This document shows, piece by piece, positions 37,066-48,537 of a DNA stretch of 64,000 bases. Source of the DNA: Pseudomonadota bacterium. GTDB lineage: Bacteria; Pseudomonadota; Gammaproteobacteria; QQUJ01. The stretch is taken from assembly GCA_008501635.1 (NCBI GenBank), contig QQUJ01000016.1:1-64000 (forward strand), written 5' to 3'. A program made the position numbers and the translations under genes. Every line of letters starts with the position of its first letter. Within the stretch, counting starts at the first letter, position 1. The notes under the pieces were generated by a model. The model was not told the origin of the DNA. It did no database searches and was given only the letters and a program-made list of their open reading frames with translations.

Positions 37066-40000
37066 CTACATGTTCCGACGGTACTGCCCGCCCACTTCAA
37101 AGAGCGCTTGGGTTATCTGACCCAACGAACAGCACCGCACCGCGTCCACGAGCACCGCGAAGAGGTTCTCGTCATTGACCGCCGCCTGTTGCAGCCGCTT
37201 CAGCATCCGCGGCGCCTCATCCGCGTGACGCTGATGAAACTGCTGCAGCCGTTCGATCTGGCTCTGTTTCTCCTCGTCCGTGGAGCGTGCCAACTCGATC
37301 ACCAGGTCTCCCGGTGGATTGGGGTTCATAAAGGTGTTGACACCAATGATCGGCAGACTGCCGTCGTGTTTCTTGCGTTCGTAGTAGAGTGATTCATCCT
37401 GGATCTTGCCGCGCTGATAGCCTGTCTCCATGGCGCCAAGCACACCGCCGCGTGCGGCGATCCGTTCGAACTCGCAAAGCACGGCTTCCTCGACCAGATC
37501 GGTCAATTCATCAATGATGAAACTGCCCTGGTTGGGATTTTCGTTGTACGCCAGTCCCCACTCGTTGTTGATTACCAGCTGAATAGCGAGCGCGCGGCGC
37601 ACCGACTCCTCCGTCGGCGTGGTGATCGCCTCATCGTAGGCGTTGGTGTGCAGGCTGTTGCAGTTGTCATAGATCGCGATCAGCGCCTGGAGCGTGGTGC
37701 GAATATCGTTGAACGCCATCTCCTGCGCATGCAGCGAGCGCCCCGAGGTCTGGATGTGGTACTTGAGCTTTTGCGAGCGTTCATTGGCGCCGTATTTGAA
37801 ACGCATCGTGGTCGACCAGATGCGTCGTGCCACGCGTCCCAGCACGGCATACTCCGGATCCATCCCGTTGGAGAAGAAAAACGAGAGATTGGGCGCAAAA
37901 TCGTCGATGTGCATGCCGCGCGCCAAATAGGCTTCGACATAAGTGAAGCCGTTGGCCAATGTGAAGGCCAGCTGACTGATGGGATTCGCGCCCGCCTCGG
38001 CGATGTGATATCCGGAGATGGAGACCGAATAGAAATTGCGCACCCGTTGGTGCACGAAGTACTCCTGGATATCGGCCATCATGCGCAGCGCAAACTCGGT
38101 GGAGAAGATACAGGTGTTCTGTCCCTGATCCTCTTTCAGGATGTCCGCCTGCACGGTGCCGCGCACATTCTCCAGCGTCCACTCGCGAATCTTTTCGATC
38201 TCGTCATCGGTGGGATCGCGCCCGTTGTCGGTCGCGAACCGGGCAAGCTGTTGATCGATCGCAGTGTTGAAGAACATCGCGAGGATGCTCGGCGCCGGGC
38301 CGTTGATGGTCATCGACACCGACGTCGACGGGCTGCAGAGATCAAACCCGTCGTAAAGCACCTTCATATCGTCGAGCGTCGCGATCGAAACGCCGGAGTT
38401 ACCCACCTTGCCGTAGATATCGGGACGTTCGTGAGGATCGTAACCGTAGAGCGTCACCGAATCGAAAGCCGTCGACAGCCGCTTGGCCTGCGAGTGTTCC
38501 GAAAGTGCTTTGAAACGGCGGTTGGTGCGGAAGGCATCTCCCTCGCCGGCGAACATGCGCGTCGGGTCTTCCCCCTCGCGCTTGAAGACGAAAACGCCGG
38601 CCGTATAAGGAAACGCCCCGGGTACGTTCTCCAGCAGCAGCCAGCGCAGCAGCTCGCCATGATCCTCGTAGCGCGGTAGTGCCACCTTGGGCACTTTGAC
38701 ACCGCTTAGACTGGTGTGATTGAGCGCGGTGCGAATCTCCCTGCCGCGGATTTTTACCACGTATTCGTCGCCCGCATAACTGGCTTTTATCGTCGGCCAC
38801 TGGGCCAAGAGTTTCGCGGCGCGCGGATCGAGCGCCTCGCGCTGCGCACCGATCAATTCGTCGATGCTCTCGGTAACCTTGCCGCGTTCTTCCAACAAGC
38901 GTTTGGTCTCGTTCAGTTGCTGAAGAGAGCGAGCAACTCGCGCCTGCTTTTCGGCAGTCTGCCGATAATCGCGCACCGTTTCAGCGATCTCGGCCAGGTA
39001 CCGGACGCGTTCCGGCGGCACAATAGCACCCTGCGCGGTGGAGCTGCGTACCGCCACCACCGGCAGCGCGCCGGTTTCGAGGTGCAGTCCTTTCTCCTTG
39101 AGACGCTCGGCCAGACCCTGGTAGAGCGCGGTAACGCCATCGTCATTGAAACGGCTGGCAATGGTGCCAAACACCGGCATCACCTCCGGAGCCTGATCGA
39201 ATATCTCACGATTGCGCTGTACCTGTTTACGCACATCGCGCAACGCATCGTCGGCACCCTTGCGGTCGAACTTGTTGATCGCCACCGCATCGGCGAAATC
39301 GAGCATATCGATCTTTTCGAGCTGGCTGGCAGCGCCGAACTCGGGCGTCATCACATAGAGCGCGACATCCACCAGGGGAACGATGCCTGCGTCACCCTGG
39401 CCAATACCCGGTGTCTCGACAATCACCAGATCAAAGCCCGCCAGTTTTACGAGGGCCACGATCTCCTTGACGCTTTCAGGCAGCTCGCCCCTGGTATCGC
39501 GCGTGGCGATGGAGCGCAGATAGATATTGGGTGCATCGATGGCGTTCATACGGATGCGATCACCGAGCAGCGCGCCGCCGGTCTTGCGGCGGGTGGGATC
39601 GACCGCGAGGATGGCGATCTTCAGCCGATCGTGCTGATCGAAGCGAAAGCGTCTGATCAGCTCGTCCGTCAAGGACGATTTACCCGAACCCCCCGTTCCG
39701 GTGATCCCCAGCACCGGCACCGATAGACGCTGCGCTGCGGTCGCTTCGTGCAGCGCCGCCAGAAGTGACTTGGCCGCCGTGCCGTTCTCCAGGGCGGTAA
39801 TGGCTCGTGACAAGGCGCGTCGATCGCCGGCAAGTATCGCGCTGAGGTCATCCGGTGCGCGGGCACCGGGATCGAAATCACTGCGGCTCAGCATATCGTC
39901 GATCATGCCCTGCAGACCCATCTTCTGGCCGTCCTCAGGCGAGTAGATGCGGGTCACCCCTGCGCTTTCGAGTTCCTTGATTTCCGCGGGAACGATCACA

Positions 40001-40335
40001 CCGCCACCACCGGCGAAGACGCGGATGTCGGCGCCGTCGCGCTCGCGCAGCATCTCGACCATATACTTGAGATACTCTACGTGACCGCCCTGGTAGGAGC
40101 TGATAGCAATGGCGTGGGCATCTTCCTGGAGGGCCGCGTTGACGATCTCCTCTACCGAGCGATTATGACCCAGATGGATCACCTCGGCGCCTGCCGCCTG
40201 CAGGATACGGCGCATGATGTTGATGGAAGCGTCGTGGCCGTCGAAAAGACTGGCCGCCGTAACGAAGCGCAGGTTACGTGCTTTGGCGTGTTCTCTGAGG
40301 GCACCGGGATGGGCCGCGACTTTGGCTTTCGGCAT
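37066..40335 (-). CDS. icmF: Fused isobutyryl-CoA mutase with G-protein chaperone (IcmF)
   Basis: IcmF interconverts isobutyryl-CoA and n-butyryl-CoA (some forms pivalyl-CoA and isovaleryl-CoA) using adenosylcobalamin. The 1089-residue product has all three parts in order. The B12-binding domain has the DGHDxS motif at residues 32-37 and [11 protein letters not shown] near 110. The MeaB-like GTPase has Walker [10 protein letters not shown] near 212 and NKFDRKGAD near 353. The large mutase barrel has [17 protein letters not shown] near 865 and [15 protein letters not shown] near 930. Length equals known IcmF (about 1090). It is divergent from the MaoC-type gene, and the LiuR-like palindrome lies between them. 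Confidence 0.93.
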   Translation of the reverse strand: MPKAKVAAHPGALREHAKARNLRFVTAASLFDGHDASINIMRRILQAAGAEVIHLGHNRSVEEIVNAALQEDAHAIAISSYQGGHVEYLKYMVEMLRERDGADIRVFAGGGGVIVPAEIKELESAGVTRIYSPEDGQKMGLQGMIDDMLSRSDFDPGARAPDDLSAILAGDRRALSRAITALENGTAAKSLLAALHEATAAQRLSVPVLGITGTGGSGKSSLTDELIRRFRFDQHDRLKIAILAVDPTRRKTGGALLGDRIRMNAIDAPNIYLRSIATRDTRGELPESVKEIVALVKLAGFDLVIVETPGIGQGDAGIVPLVDVALYVMTPEFGAASQLEKIDMLDFADAVAINKFDRKGADDALRDVRKQVQRNREIFDQAPEVMPVFGTIASRFNDDGVTALYQGLAERLKEKGLHLETGALPVVAVRSSTAQGAIVPPERVRYLAEIAETVRDYRQTAEKQARVARSLQQLNETKRLLEERGKVTESIDELIGAQREALDPRAAKLLAQWPTIKASYAGDEYVVKIRGREIRTALNHTSLSGVKVPKVALPRYEDHGELLRWLLLENVPGAFPYTAGVFVFKREGEDPTRMFAGEGDAFRTNRRFKALSEHSQAKRLSTAFDSVTLYGYDPHERPDIYGKVGNSGVSIATLDDMKVLYDGFDLCSPSTSVSMTINGPAPSILAMFFNTAIDQQLARFATDNGRDPTDDEIEKIREWTLENVRGTVQADILKEDQGQNTCIFSTEFALRMMADIQEYFVHQRVRNFYSVSISGYHIAEAGANPISQLAFTLANGFTYVEAYLARGMHIDDFAPNLSFFFSNGMDPEYAVLGRVARRIWSTTMRFKYGANERSQKLKYHIQTSGRSLHAQEMAFNDIRTTLQALIAIYDNCNSLHTNAYDEAITTPTEESVRRALAIQLVINNEWGLAYNENPNQGSFIIDELTDLVEEAVLCEFERIAARGGVLGAMETGYQRGKIQDESLYYERKKHDGSLPIIGVNTFMNPNPPGDLVIELARSTDEEKQSQIERLQQFHQRHADEAPRMLKRLQQAAVNDENLFAVLVDAVRCCSLGQITQALFEVGGQYRRNM

Positions 40336-40455
40336 GGGGACCTCCGCAGGGCCTGTTCGGGTGTTGAACCGCGGGATATCTCGCCGGCACCCCGTCGCTA
40401 AACCGCCTCGGGTATGCTAGGTATTTCCCGAACAAGCGGGTATTCTCACACTCCG

Positions 40456-40471
40456 TTTGCGTAAGCGTCAA
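40456..40471 (+). promoter_or_regulatory. LiuR-like palindromic operator upstream of the MaoC-type gene
   Basis: TTTGCGTAAGCGTCAA matches the palindrome at 23654 (TTTACGTTAACGTCAA) at 13 of 16 positions, with the changes kept symmetric. It lies about 35 bases upstream of the MaoC start codon and 120 from icmF, so it could act on either gene. Confidence 0.5.
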
Positions 40472-40504
40472 ATAAGAATCATCTTCAACTAGGAGGAGTA
40501 TCGG

Positions 40505-40939
40505 ATGAAACTGGGAAAGACGGTAGAAGAACTCTCCATCGGCGAAAAGTCTGTCTTTGAAAAGACAATCAGCGAGAGCGATGTCTACCTGTTTGCAGGC
40601 ATTACCGGTGACATGAACCCGGCCCACATCAATGAAGTCTACGCGGCCAAGACGGCTTTCAAGGGCCGCATCGCTCACGGCATGCTGGTAACCGGCTTCA
40701 TCTCGACGGTGCTGGCCATGCAGCTGCCGGGGCCGGGCGCGATCTACATCAGCCAGCAGGTCAAGTTTCTCGCCCCTGTCCATATTGGCGACACGGTGCG
40801 CGCCGAGGTGGAAGTGATCGACATCAACGCGGAGAAAAACCGGGTGACGCTGCGCACCTGTTGCTACAACCAGGACGATGTGCAACTCATCGAGGGGGAA
40901 GCGTTGGTCAGTCCAGCAAAAAAGAAACACAAGAGTTAG
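40505..40939 (+). CDS. phaJ: MaoC-like (R)-specific enoyl-CoA hydratase
   Basis: The single-hot-dog 144-residue protein would hydrate enoyl-CoA to (R)-3-hydroxyacyl-CoA, the PHA monomer. The catalytic pair is visible in FAGITGDMNPAHIN (Asp near residue 38, His near 43), and RIAHGML follows near 57. An AGGAGG-like site lies just before the ATG. PhaC at 13087 is distant, so the PHA role is inference. It is the first gene of maoC-acyl-CoA synthetase-CoA-binding protein. Confidence 0.87.
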   Translation: MKLGKTVEELSIGEKSVFEKTISESDVYLFAGITGDMNPAHINEVYAAKTAFKGRIAHGMLVTGFISTVLAMQLPGPGAIYISQQVKFLAPVHIGDTVRAEVEVIDINAEKNRVTLRTCCYNQDDVQLIEGEALVSPAKKKHKS

Positions 40940-40982
40940 GTGCGGCAATACCCTACAGGAGAGTAATCAGCGGGAGCGACCG

Positions 40983-42623
40983 ATGGCTCTACTCGACCCT
41001 AGTACCGGTGATTTCGATGCATTGCGCGACAATTTCCGCTGGGACATTCCCCGCGAATTCAACATAGCCCAGGCGACCTGTTTCACCAATGGCGCAGCTG
41101 ACGACGCAGTGGCCGTCTTCTATGAAAACGCCCAGGGAGACGAGACGCGCCACACCTTCGGTCAGATTCGTGATCATGCCCGGCGCCTGGCCAACGCCCT
41201 CCAGGCGATGGGGGTGGAGCGCGGCGACCGTGTCGCCATCATCCTTTCGCAACGGCCCGAGACAGCCATCGCGCATACGGCGATCTACGCCATCGGCGCG
41301 GTGGCATTGCCACTCTCCATCCTCTTCGGCCCGGATGCACTCGAGTATCGGTTGACCAACAGCGGCGCGCGAGTGGTGATCACCGATGCCGCGCGACTTC
41401 CGGTCATCGAGGGAATACATCCGCGCCTGCCCAGATTGCAGTCGGTACTGGTCTGCGGCGACCCGCCGGAGACGGGTAGTTTCTGGGAAACACTGCGCGA
41501 AGGGGCTACGACACCAACCGACGTGGTCACCACCGCCGATGACCCGGCGCTGCTCATCTACACCTCCGGGACCACAGGACCGCCCAAAGGAGCGCTGATT
41601 GCACACCGTTCGTTGATCGGCAATCTCCCCGGTTTCGAGCTGTCACAGAATTTCTACGGACAAACCGGAGGGCTGTTCTGGACACCAGCCGATTGGGCAT
41701 GGACCGGTGGACTCATGGACGCCTTACTGCCGACCTGGTACTACGGGAAACCGATCCTGGCCTTCGAGGGCAAAGGCGCTTTCGATCCGGAGCGCGCCCT
41801 GGGGCTGATGGCGAAATACGGCGTGAACAACAGCTTTATTCCTCCGACCGCCATGAAGATGCTGATGCAGGTGCCCCATATCGACCGTTACGAACTCAGC
41901 CTGCGGGCAATCATGTCCGCCGGCGAGCAGGTGGGCGAACACCTCATCGAATGGGCGCAGGACACCCTGCGGGTGCCGGTCAACGAGATGTGGGGGCAGA
42001 CCGAGTTCAACTACCTGGTGGGCAACTGCAGCGCGGTGCTGCCTGTAAAACCGGGCTCCATGGGACGCCCCTATCCCGGTCACTGGGTGGACGTCATCGA
42101 CCCCGAGGGTCGCCCCATGCACGTGGGTGAAATCGGCGAGCTGGCCGCGCGCCGCGACGATCCGGTGATGTTTCTCGGCTATTGGGAAAACGCGGAGGCG
42201 ACGCGCAAGAAATGCGTCGGCGAATGGTTTCTGACCGGGGACGCCGGCTACCGTGACGAGGATGGCTATCTCTGGTTCGTCGGCCGTAACGATGACGTCA
42301 TCTCCAGCGCCGGATACCGTATTGGCCCCGGCGAGATCGAAGACTGCCTGCTCAAGCATCCCGCCGTCGCGCAGGCCGCGGTAATCGGCGCCCCGGACGC
42401 GTTACGCGGCAGCATCGTCAAAGCCTATCTGGTATTGACGGAGGGGGTTCAACCCAGCGCAGAACTCACCCGCGAGATCCAATCGGTCGTCAAGAACCGG
42501 CTCGCCGCCTATGAATACCCGCGCGAGATCGAATATATTGCCCGGCTACCGCTGACCACCACCGGCAAAGTGCGGCGCACCGAGCTGCGCGAAATGGATC
42601 GCGAAAAAAGGGAGCAATCATGA
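40983..42623 (+). CDS. Acyl-CoA synthetase (acetyl-/medium-chain type, AMP-forming)
   Basis: The 546-residue product has the P-loop YTSGTTGPPKGAL near residue 195, the motif NEMWGQTEFNYLVG near 335, WFLTGDAGYRDEDGYLWFVG near 415, and SAGYRIGPGEIEDCL near 440. A C-terminal catalytic Lys lies in TGKVRR. These place it with the ACS/medium-chain group (COG0365). A longer open frame exists, but the ATG at 40983 with GGAG upstream gives the family start. Its stop overlaps the next gene (ATGA). Confidence 0.88.
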   Translation: MALLDPSTGDFDALRDNFRWDIPREFNIAQATCFTNGAADDAVAVFYENAQGDETRHTFGQIRDHARRLANALQAMGVERGDRVAIILSQRPETAIAHTAIYAIGAVALPLSILFGPDALEYRLTNSGARVVITDAARLPVIEGIHPRLPRLQSVLVCGDPPETGSFWETLREGATTPTDVVTTADDPALLIYTSGTTGPPKGALIAHRSLIGNLPGFELSQNFYGQTGGLFWTPADWAWTGGLMDALLPTWYYGKPILAFEGKGAFDPERALGLMAKYGVNNSFIPPTAMKMLMQVPHIDRYELSLRAIMSAGEQVGEHLIEWAQDTLRVPVNEMWGQTEFNYLVGNCSAVLPVKPGSMGRPYPGHWVDVIDPEGRPMHVGEIGELAARRDDPVMFLGYWENAEATRKKCVGEWFLTGDAGYRDEDGYLWFVGRNDDVISSAGYRIGPGEIEDCLLKHPAVAQAAVIGAPDALRGSIVKAYLVLTEGVQPSAELTREIQSVVKNRLAAYEYPREIEYIARLPLTTTGKVRRTELREMDREKREQS

Positions 42624-43108
42624 GCCAACCGGAGATTACAGACGACATCGAAGGTCTGCGCCACATTCTGGCCAACACGCATTCCATCGCCGTCGTAGGG
42701 CTTTCGGCCAATTGGAATCGTCCCAGTTACTTTGCCGCCAAATACCTGCAAGATCACGGCTACCGCATCATCCCGGTCAATCCACAGTACGCGGAGGTGC
42801 TGGGCGAGAAGTGCTACCCGAGCCTGGCGGACATCCCCGATCCGGTAGATGTGGTCGATGTGTTTCGCAAACCGGCTGACGTTCCGCCGCTGGTGGCGCA
42901 GGCCAGGGCGATCGGCGCCAAAGTGTTCTGGATGCAGCTTGGGGTGATCAACGAGCGAGCCGCGCGCGAGGCGCTCGAACTCGGTCTGGAGGTGGTCGAA
43001 GACCGCTGCATGAAGATCGAGCACGCGCGACTCTTTGGCGGACTCAATTTCATCGGCATCAACACCCGCGTCATCTCCGCCAAACGGCCGCGTTACATCG
43101 CCAATTGA
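42620..43108 (+). CDS. CoA-binding domain protein (YccU-like)
   Basis: The 162-residue protein has a Rossmann-type CoA-binding fold: HSIAVVGLSANWNRPSYFAA near residues 22-41, GYRIIPVNPQYAEVLGEKCY near 48-67, and the VVEDRCMKIEHARL end. Its exact function is not established. It overlaps the acyl-CoA synthetase by 4 bases, which supports a link with CoA chemistry. Confidence 0.88.
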   Translation: MSQPEITDDIEGLRHILANTHSIAVVGLSANWNRPSYFAAKYLQDHGYRIIPVNPQYAEVLGEKCYPSLADIPDPVDVVDVFRKPADVPPLVAQARAIGAKVFWMQLGVINERAAREALELGLEVVEDRCMKIEHARLFGGLNFIGINTRVISAKRPRYIAN

Positions 43109-43129
43109 AACTGCTTGTGAGAGCATTGA

Positions 43130-44551
<1,422 letters not shown>

Positions 44552-44568
44552 CGCCGCATCGACGCTGT

Positions 44569-46305
44569 TTATCTGCGCACTGGAGCGTCGATGAGATTCA
44601 GGATGTGCTGGTAGTATTTGGCCGCTGCGATTTTCCGCGGCGAAATGCCCTGGACATCTTCGCGGTGCGGATCGGCGCCGGCCTGCAGGAGCAGCTTCAC
44701 GGTGCCGAACGAGCGCTGATCGACCGCGGCGTGCAACGCGGTGCGGCCTTCGCGGTCAGGCGAACTGGCATCGGCACCGGCCTCCAGCAGCGAGCGTACC
44801 AACTCCGTATCCCCGCGCTCTGCCGCCATCACGATGGGCAACGCGCTGCCTTTCGCGTCACCTCCGGCCCTGGCGCCATGCGCAAGCAGGCTCTTGGCTG
44901 CCTCGATGTGCCCCAAACGCATTGCAACCACCAGGGCCGAAACTCCGCTGCGATCGCTGGCGTTGCTGTCCGCGCCACGAGCCAGCAACTTCTCAAGCAA
45001 CGCTGCCGGAGGGGCCGACGGGGCGCTCACCAGCGCAATCAACGCGCCGTGCGCATTGCGCTTCGGATCCGCCCCAGCCAGCAGCAACCGCTCCGCTACG
45101 GCGTAACGCTGTTTGAGTATCGCGCGCATCAACGGCGAGTCGCCATCCTGCGGTTCGGGATCCACTTCCGCGCCCGCCTCGATCAGCCTGGCGACCAGCG
45201 CCACATCACCTACCTCGCTGGCTATCATCAGGGGCGTTTCGCCACGCAGGTTGCGATGATTGACCTCGGCACCGGCATTCAGCAGCTGATCGACGATGGT
45301 GCGATGGGAGCCGCGCAGCGCGTGGAACAGAGCGGTTTCACCGCGTCGATCTTCGCGGTCCGGGGCTTCCACTGCGAGTTGCGCCGTGACTTTGTCTGCC
45401 TCTCCCGACAGGACAGCCGCCATCAGCGCCGACTCCGGTGCTTGAGTCCGATCGGATGGTTCCAAAAGCGCTGCCAGTGCCGTCTTCTTATCGGAAGCCA
45501 GCGCCAGTACCCGATAGGCTTCGTATTGCGTTCCCAACCGAGCAGCGTAATCCACAGCCGTCCTGCCTTGCCTGTCACGGCGGTCGACCCGCGCGCCATG
45601 CTCAAGCAACAGGCGAATCATCGGCACGTTGAGGTGGGTGGCGGCAATCATCAGCGGAGTCTGGCCATGGTAATAACTGGCAGACTGATTAGGGTTGGCG
45701 CCAGCCTTCACCAGAAGCCGTGCGATATCGACACGCCCCCGGTCAACGGCCGCCGGCAACGGACGGTCACCCTGAAAGTGTTGGTTCACATCCAGCCCTT
45801 GCGCCAACAGTCTCTGGACGGACTCCACATCGGCGCGGTGGATCGCCAGCATCATCGCACTGATGGGCGACTGTGGCGTCCTCACGCAGGGCGGACGCAG
45901 AACGTTGAGATGGGACGGATCGATCCCCTGCACAGAGCAGGCCCAATCGATGCGGCCGCTGCCTCGGGCAATGGCTGGAAACAGGGTCAATGCACTGCCG
46001 GCGCCGAGGCTGGCGTCAAACTCGATATGGATGACACCACCACGCAGCACCGTCACCGCTCGCACCGGTTCCGGAGCGACCGTTTCCGGTGCTGGCAAGC
46101 CCAGCGTTCCGTTGTCACCGGGCATATCGCCTTGCGACCAGAAATATTCCTCGACCTGAGTTCGGACCATGGCGGCAGCCTGCAGACCTTGAACGACCTT
46201 GGCACTGGTCAAATAGTGATCCACCTGACTGCGTTGCGACAGCTGCAAATAGCTCACCGCCAGAATCACCAGTACCACCCCAGCCATGATGGAAGCACTG
46301 CGCAC
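44569..46305 (-). CDS. Membrane-anchored pilin-like domain fused to ankyrin repeats
   Basis: The 578-residue protein starts with one transmembrane segment (residues about 6-20). A domain of about 120 residues follows that looks like a type IV pilin head: GGVIHIEFDASLG near 89, SALTLFPAIARG near 103, and the paired cysteines in WACSVQG and LRPPC. About a dozen ankyrin repeats fill the rest (for example GQTPLMIAATHLNVPMIRLL near 214, ending NLIDAPVRR). A typical prepilin peptidase site (G-FTLIE) is not present. Ankyrin stacks bind proteins; the location would be periplasmic if the anchor runs in-to-out. It is convergent with metY. Confidence 0.75.
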   Translation of the reverse strand: MRSASIMAGVVLVILAVSYLQLSQRSQVDHYLTSAKVVQGLQAAAMVRTQVEEYFWSQGDMPGDNGTLGLPAPETVAPEPVRAVTVLRGGVIHIEFDASLGAGSALTLFPAIARGSGRIDWACSVQGIDPSHLNVLRPPCVRTPQSPISAMMLAIHRADVESVQRLLAQGLDVNQHFQGDRPLPAAVDRGRVDIARLLVKAGANPNQSASYYHGQTPLMIAATHLNVPMIRLLLEHGARVDRRDRQGRTAVDYAARLGTQYEAYRVLALASDKKTALAALLEPSDRTQAPESALMAAVLSGEADKVTAQLAVEAPDREDRRGETALFHALRGSHRTIVDQLLNAGAEVNHRNLRGETPLMIASEVGDVALVARLIEAGAEVDPEPQDGDSPLMRAILKQRYAVAERLLLAGADPKRNAHGALIALVSAPSAPPAALLEKLLARGADSNASDRSGVSALVVAMRLGHIEAAKSLLAHGARAGGDAKGSALPIVMAAERGDTELVRSLLEAGADASSPDREGRTALHAAVDQRSFGTVKLLLQAGADPHREDVQGISPRKIAAAKYYQHILNLIDAPVRR

Positions 46306-46373
46306 GCGTAGCGGCTAGTGAGTTGGTGCGCGGGTCAGCACGTCGGTGGTGTTGCCCGCTGGGACGCGCCGCT

Positions 46374-47099
46374 TCATTGGGCGACCGACTGATAGTCACG
46401 CTGCAAACGATCGACCTCGCGCTCGGCAGATCGGAGTGGACTGTTGTAGCGGCGCATACACTTGTTCCACGCGGTATGTTCGGCGGCGGTTACCGTACTC
46501 GCTTTGCGCTCCTTGGGATCGTGGCCACAGCGATCGTAGGCCTCCTCGCGCAGCGCCTGATGGCGTTGTTTCGACTGTTCAAGTTCGCTCTTCAGCGAAT
46601 CGCGGACCTCACCAGCGCCCTCACGCTGTTTGCGTGCCCAGGCCAGCGCGCAACGATATTGTTCCTTCTCGTTAATCAGGTCCTGGCGGCGCTCCTCGAA
46701 TTGCTTGTTGCCGCCATAACTGCGTTTGCTCGCCTGTTGCCCAAGAAAATCCTCCAGGCGTTTCTCGCTGCGCTCGAGGGATTCCCGCCAGCGCTCTTCG
46801 GAACCCGACAATTTTGACAGAATACGCCGCGTATCACCGATCGGACCCGGCAGGCCAAGCTTGCCACAGTATTCACTATCGCCTTTGCGCGTGACCGAGA
46901 GGACAGTGCGGTCGTTGCTGACCGCGGATATCCCCTTCTTCTGCACTTCCGGCGGAGGTGTTTGACTAAAGTGGACCTGACCGTTCTCGTCTACCCAACG
47001 GTAGAACTTGGCTGCCTGAGCTGACGTCGCGCCCAACAGGGCGGCGATAAGCACAACAGCGATCCCGGCGTGGCGACGATGTGTCCCTTGAGCATTCAT
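46374..47099 (-). CDS. DUF4124-domain exported protein with coiled coil
   Basis: The 241-residue product has a signal peptide (VLIAALLGATSAQA). The short DUF4124 domain follows, with its core AKFYRWVDENGQVHFSQTPP near residues 30-49. The remainder is charged and probably coiled-coil. Four or more cysteines are spread through the mature part. Function is unknown. It is transcribed toward the ankyrin gene, with 68 bases between. Confidence 0.8.
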   Translation of the reverse strand: MNAQGTHRRHAGIAVVLIAALLGATSAQAAKFYRWVDENGQVHFSQTPPPEVQKKGISAVSNDRTVLSVTRKGDSEYCGKLGLPGPIGDTRRILSKLSGSEERWRESLERSEKRLEDFLGQQASKRSYGGNKQFEERRQDLINEKEQYRCALAWARKQREGAGEVRDSLKSELEQSKQRHQALREEAYDRCGHDPKERKASTVTAAEHTAWNKCMRRYNSPLRSAEREVDRLQRDYQSVAQ

Positions 47100-47341
47100 G
47101 TGCTGCCTACTCCCACCATCAGTCTCGCTCCACCGCGCAGCAGTTGTTGTTGTGAGTCGCTTTTGGAGTTCGATAATACCCTGTGTGCAATTGCAGCGCC
47201 AAACCGGTAGAGTAAACCGCCAAGCGGGGTCAGAAGCTCCTCCAGCCTTGTTGCCCCCTAATACAGGATGGCTGTTTGACGTTCACACATCAGTTACGTC
47301 CCGAATCCGGTTAACTACCGCGGGCGATCGAACTTCCGACC

Positions 47342-48256
47342 ATGGTAACCGGCCCTCTCCCTTACCTGTATCTTGTGCTCACCACCCTGTTCTGGTCAGG
47401 TAACTTCGTCATCGGCCGCGGCGTGCACGATATTGTCCCGCCCATCGCGTTGTCGTTCTGGCGCTGGGGAGTGGCACTCCTGATCCTGCTGCCTTTCGCC
47501 ACCCATCATCTCTGGCGACAACGCGCACTGGCCCTTAAAAGCTGGCGATTTCTGGTCACCCAGGGCGTCCTTGGGGTCGCAGGTTTCAACACGCTTGTGT
47601 ATCTCGGCCTGCAGTCGACAGGCGCCATTAACGCGGTACTGGTCAACTCCACCGTTCCGGTGATCATTGTCTTTATCAGCTACACCCTCTACCGGGAGCG
47701 CATCACGCCCCGCCAGGGAATCGGCGGATTGATATCGCTGCTTGGAGTGATCTGGGTAGTAACCCGGGGAGCGCCGCTGACGATCTTCGCCCTTGATGGA
47801 ACGGTGGGCGACCTCTGGGTACTCGCCGCCGCACTCACCTGGGCCAGTTACTCCGTGTTGCTTCGCCACTACCCGGAAGGACTGCACCCCCTCGCCTTTC
47901 TGCTTGCCATCATCATCGCCGGTCTCGTGGCGTTGGCACCGTTCTACGCCTGGGAACATCAAAGTGGTCGAGTAATCCGTTTCGACCGCCCCACGCTGCT
48001 GAGCGTCCTCTATGTGGCGTTGTTTGCGTCGGTTCTGGCTTTCATCTTCTGGAATCGAGCAGTACGCTGGGTGGGCGCCAATCGGGCCGGCATATTCGTC
48101 CATCTGATGCCGGTTTTCAGTACCCTGTTGGCCATCGCCTTCCTGGATGAGCACCTCCAGAACTATCATCTGTGGGGTATTGCGGCCGTTGCCAGTGGCA
48201 TCATGCTGACGACCCTGCGGATTCCGGGGCGTACCGGGAAACGTGGCGCCGGTTGA
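47342..48256 (+). CDS. EamA-family (DMT superfamily) transporter
   Basis: The 304-residue integral membrane protein has about ten hydrophobic helices in two EamA halves. The first starts at LVLTTLFWSGNFVIGRGVHD (residues 10-29); the second begins near DLWVLAAALTWASYSVLLRH (residue 154). The substrate is unknown; related proteins export amino acids or metabolites. Confidence 0.9.
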   Translation: MVTGPLPYLYLVLTTLFWSGNFVIGRGVHDIVPPIALSFWRWGVALLILLPFATHHLWRQRALALKSWRFLVTQGVLGVAGFNTLVYLGLQSTGAINAVLVNSTVPVIIVFISYTLYRERITPRQGIGGLISLLGVIWVVTRGAPLTIFALDGTVGDLWVLAAALTWASYSVLLRHYPEGLHPLAFLLAIIIAGLVALAPFYAWEHQSGRVIRFDRPTLLSVLYVALFASVLAFIFWNRAVRWVGANRAGIFVHLMPVFSTLLAIAFLDEHLQNYHLWGIAAVASGIMLTTLRIPGRTGKRGAG

Positions 48257-48337
48257 TGTAGATCACCCACTTGGCTTCACGGAAAGCACGATCAAGGGCA
48301 AACTAACTAACACTGGTTGATCCATACCAAAAGAAAC

Positions 48338-48508
48338 TAGAACCTATCTCAAAATCCCCCGCCAGCTGTGCCGGTCGCTCGTGGTTTCAGCGCCAGGCGC
48401 GGCGAGCGTGGTTGGGTCATTCCCAATGAGCGGGCCGCAACACCGCGCTGGGTCCGCGGGCGCCCGGCCCTGCGGGTTGGCCCCAGAGGTGCGCTGGCGG
48501 TGTTCTCA
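48338..48508. repeat. Truncated multi-hairpin repeat (copy C)
   Basis: This is about 170 bases similar to the left two-thirds of the complete element at 14866. It starts TAGAACCTATCT, contains the GTTGGGTCATTCCCAA core and the CCCCAGAGGTGCGCTGG arm, and stops after GGTGTTCTC. The right terminal repeat and second arms are missing. The first long stem has lost complementarity. It lies immediately upstream of the acyl-CoA synthetase gene at 48538. Confidence 0.75.
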
Positions 48509-48537
48509 ACCTGAATTGCGATTACAGGAGCCACACA

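Noticed and set aside
37648-39726. Two open frames of about 340 residues antisense to icmF
   Set aside because: The sense strand encodes a complete IcmF; the antisense frames have low-complexity composition typical of shadow frames.
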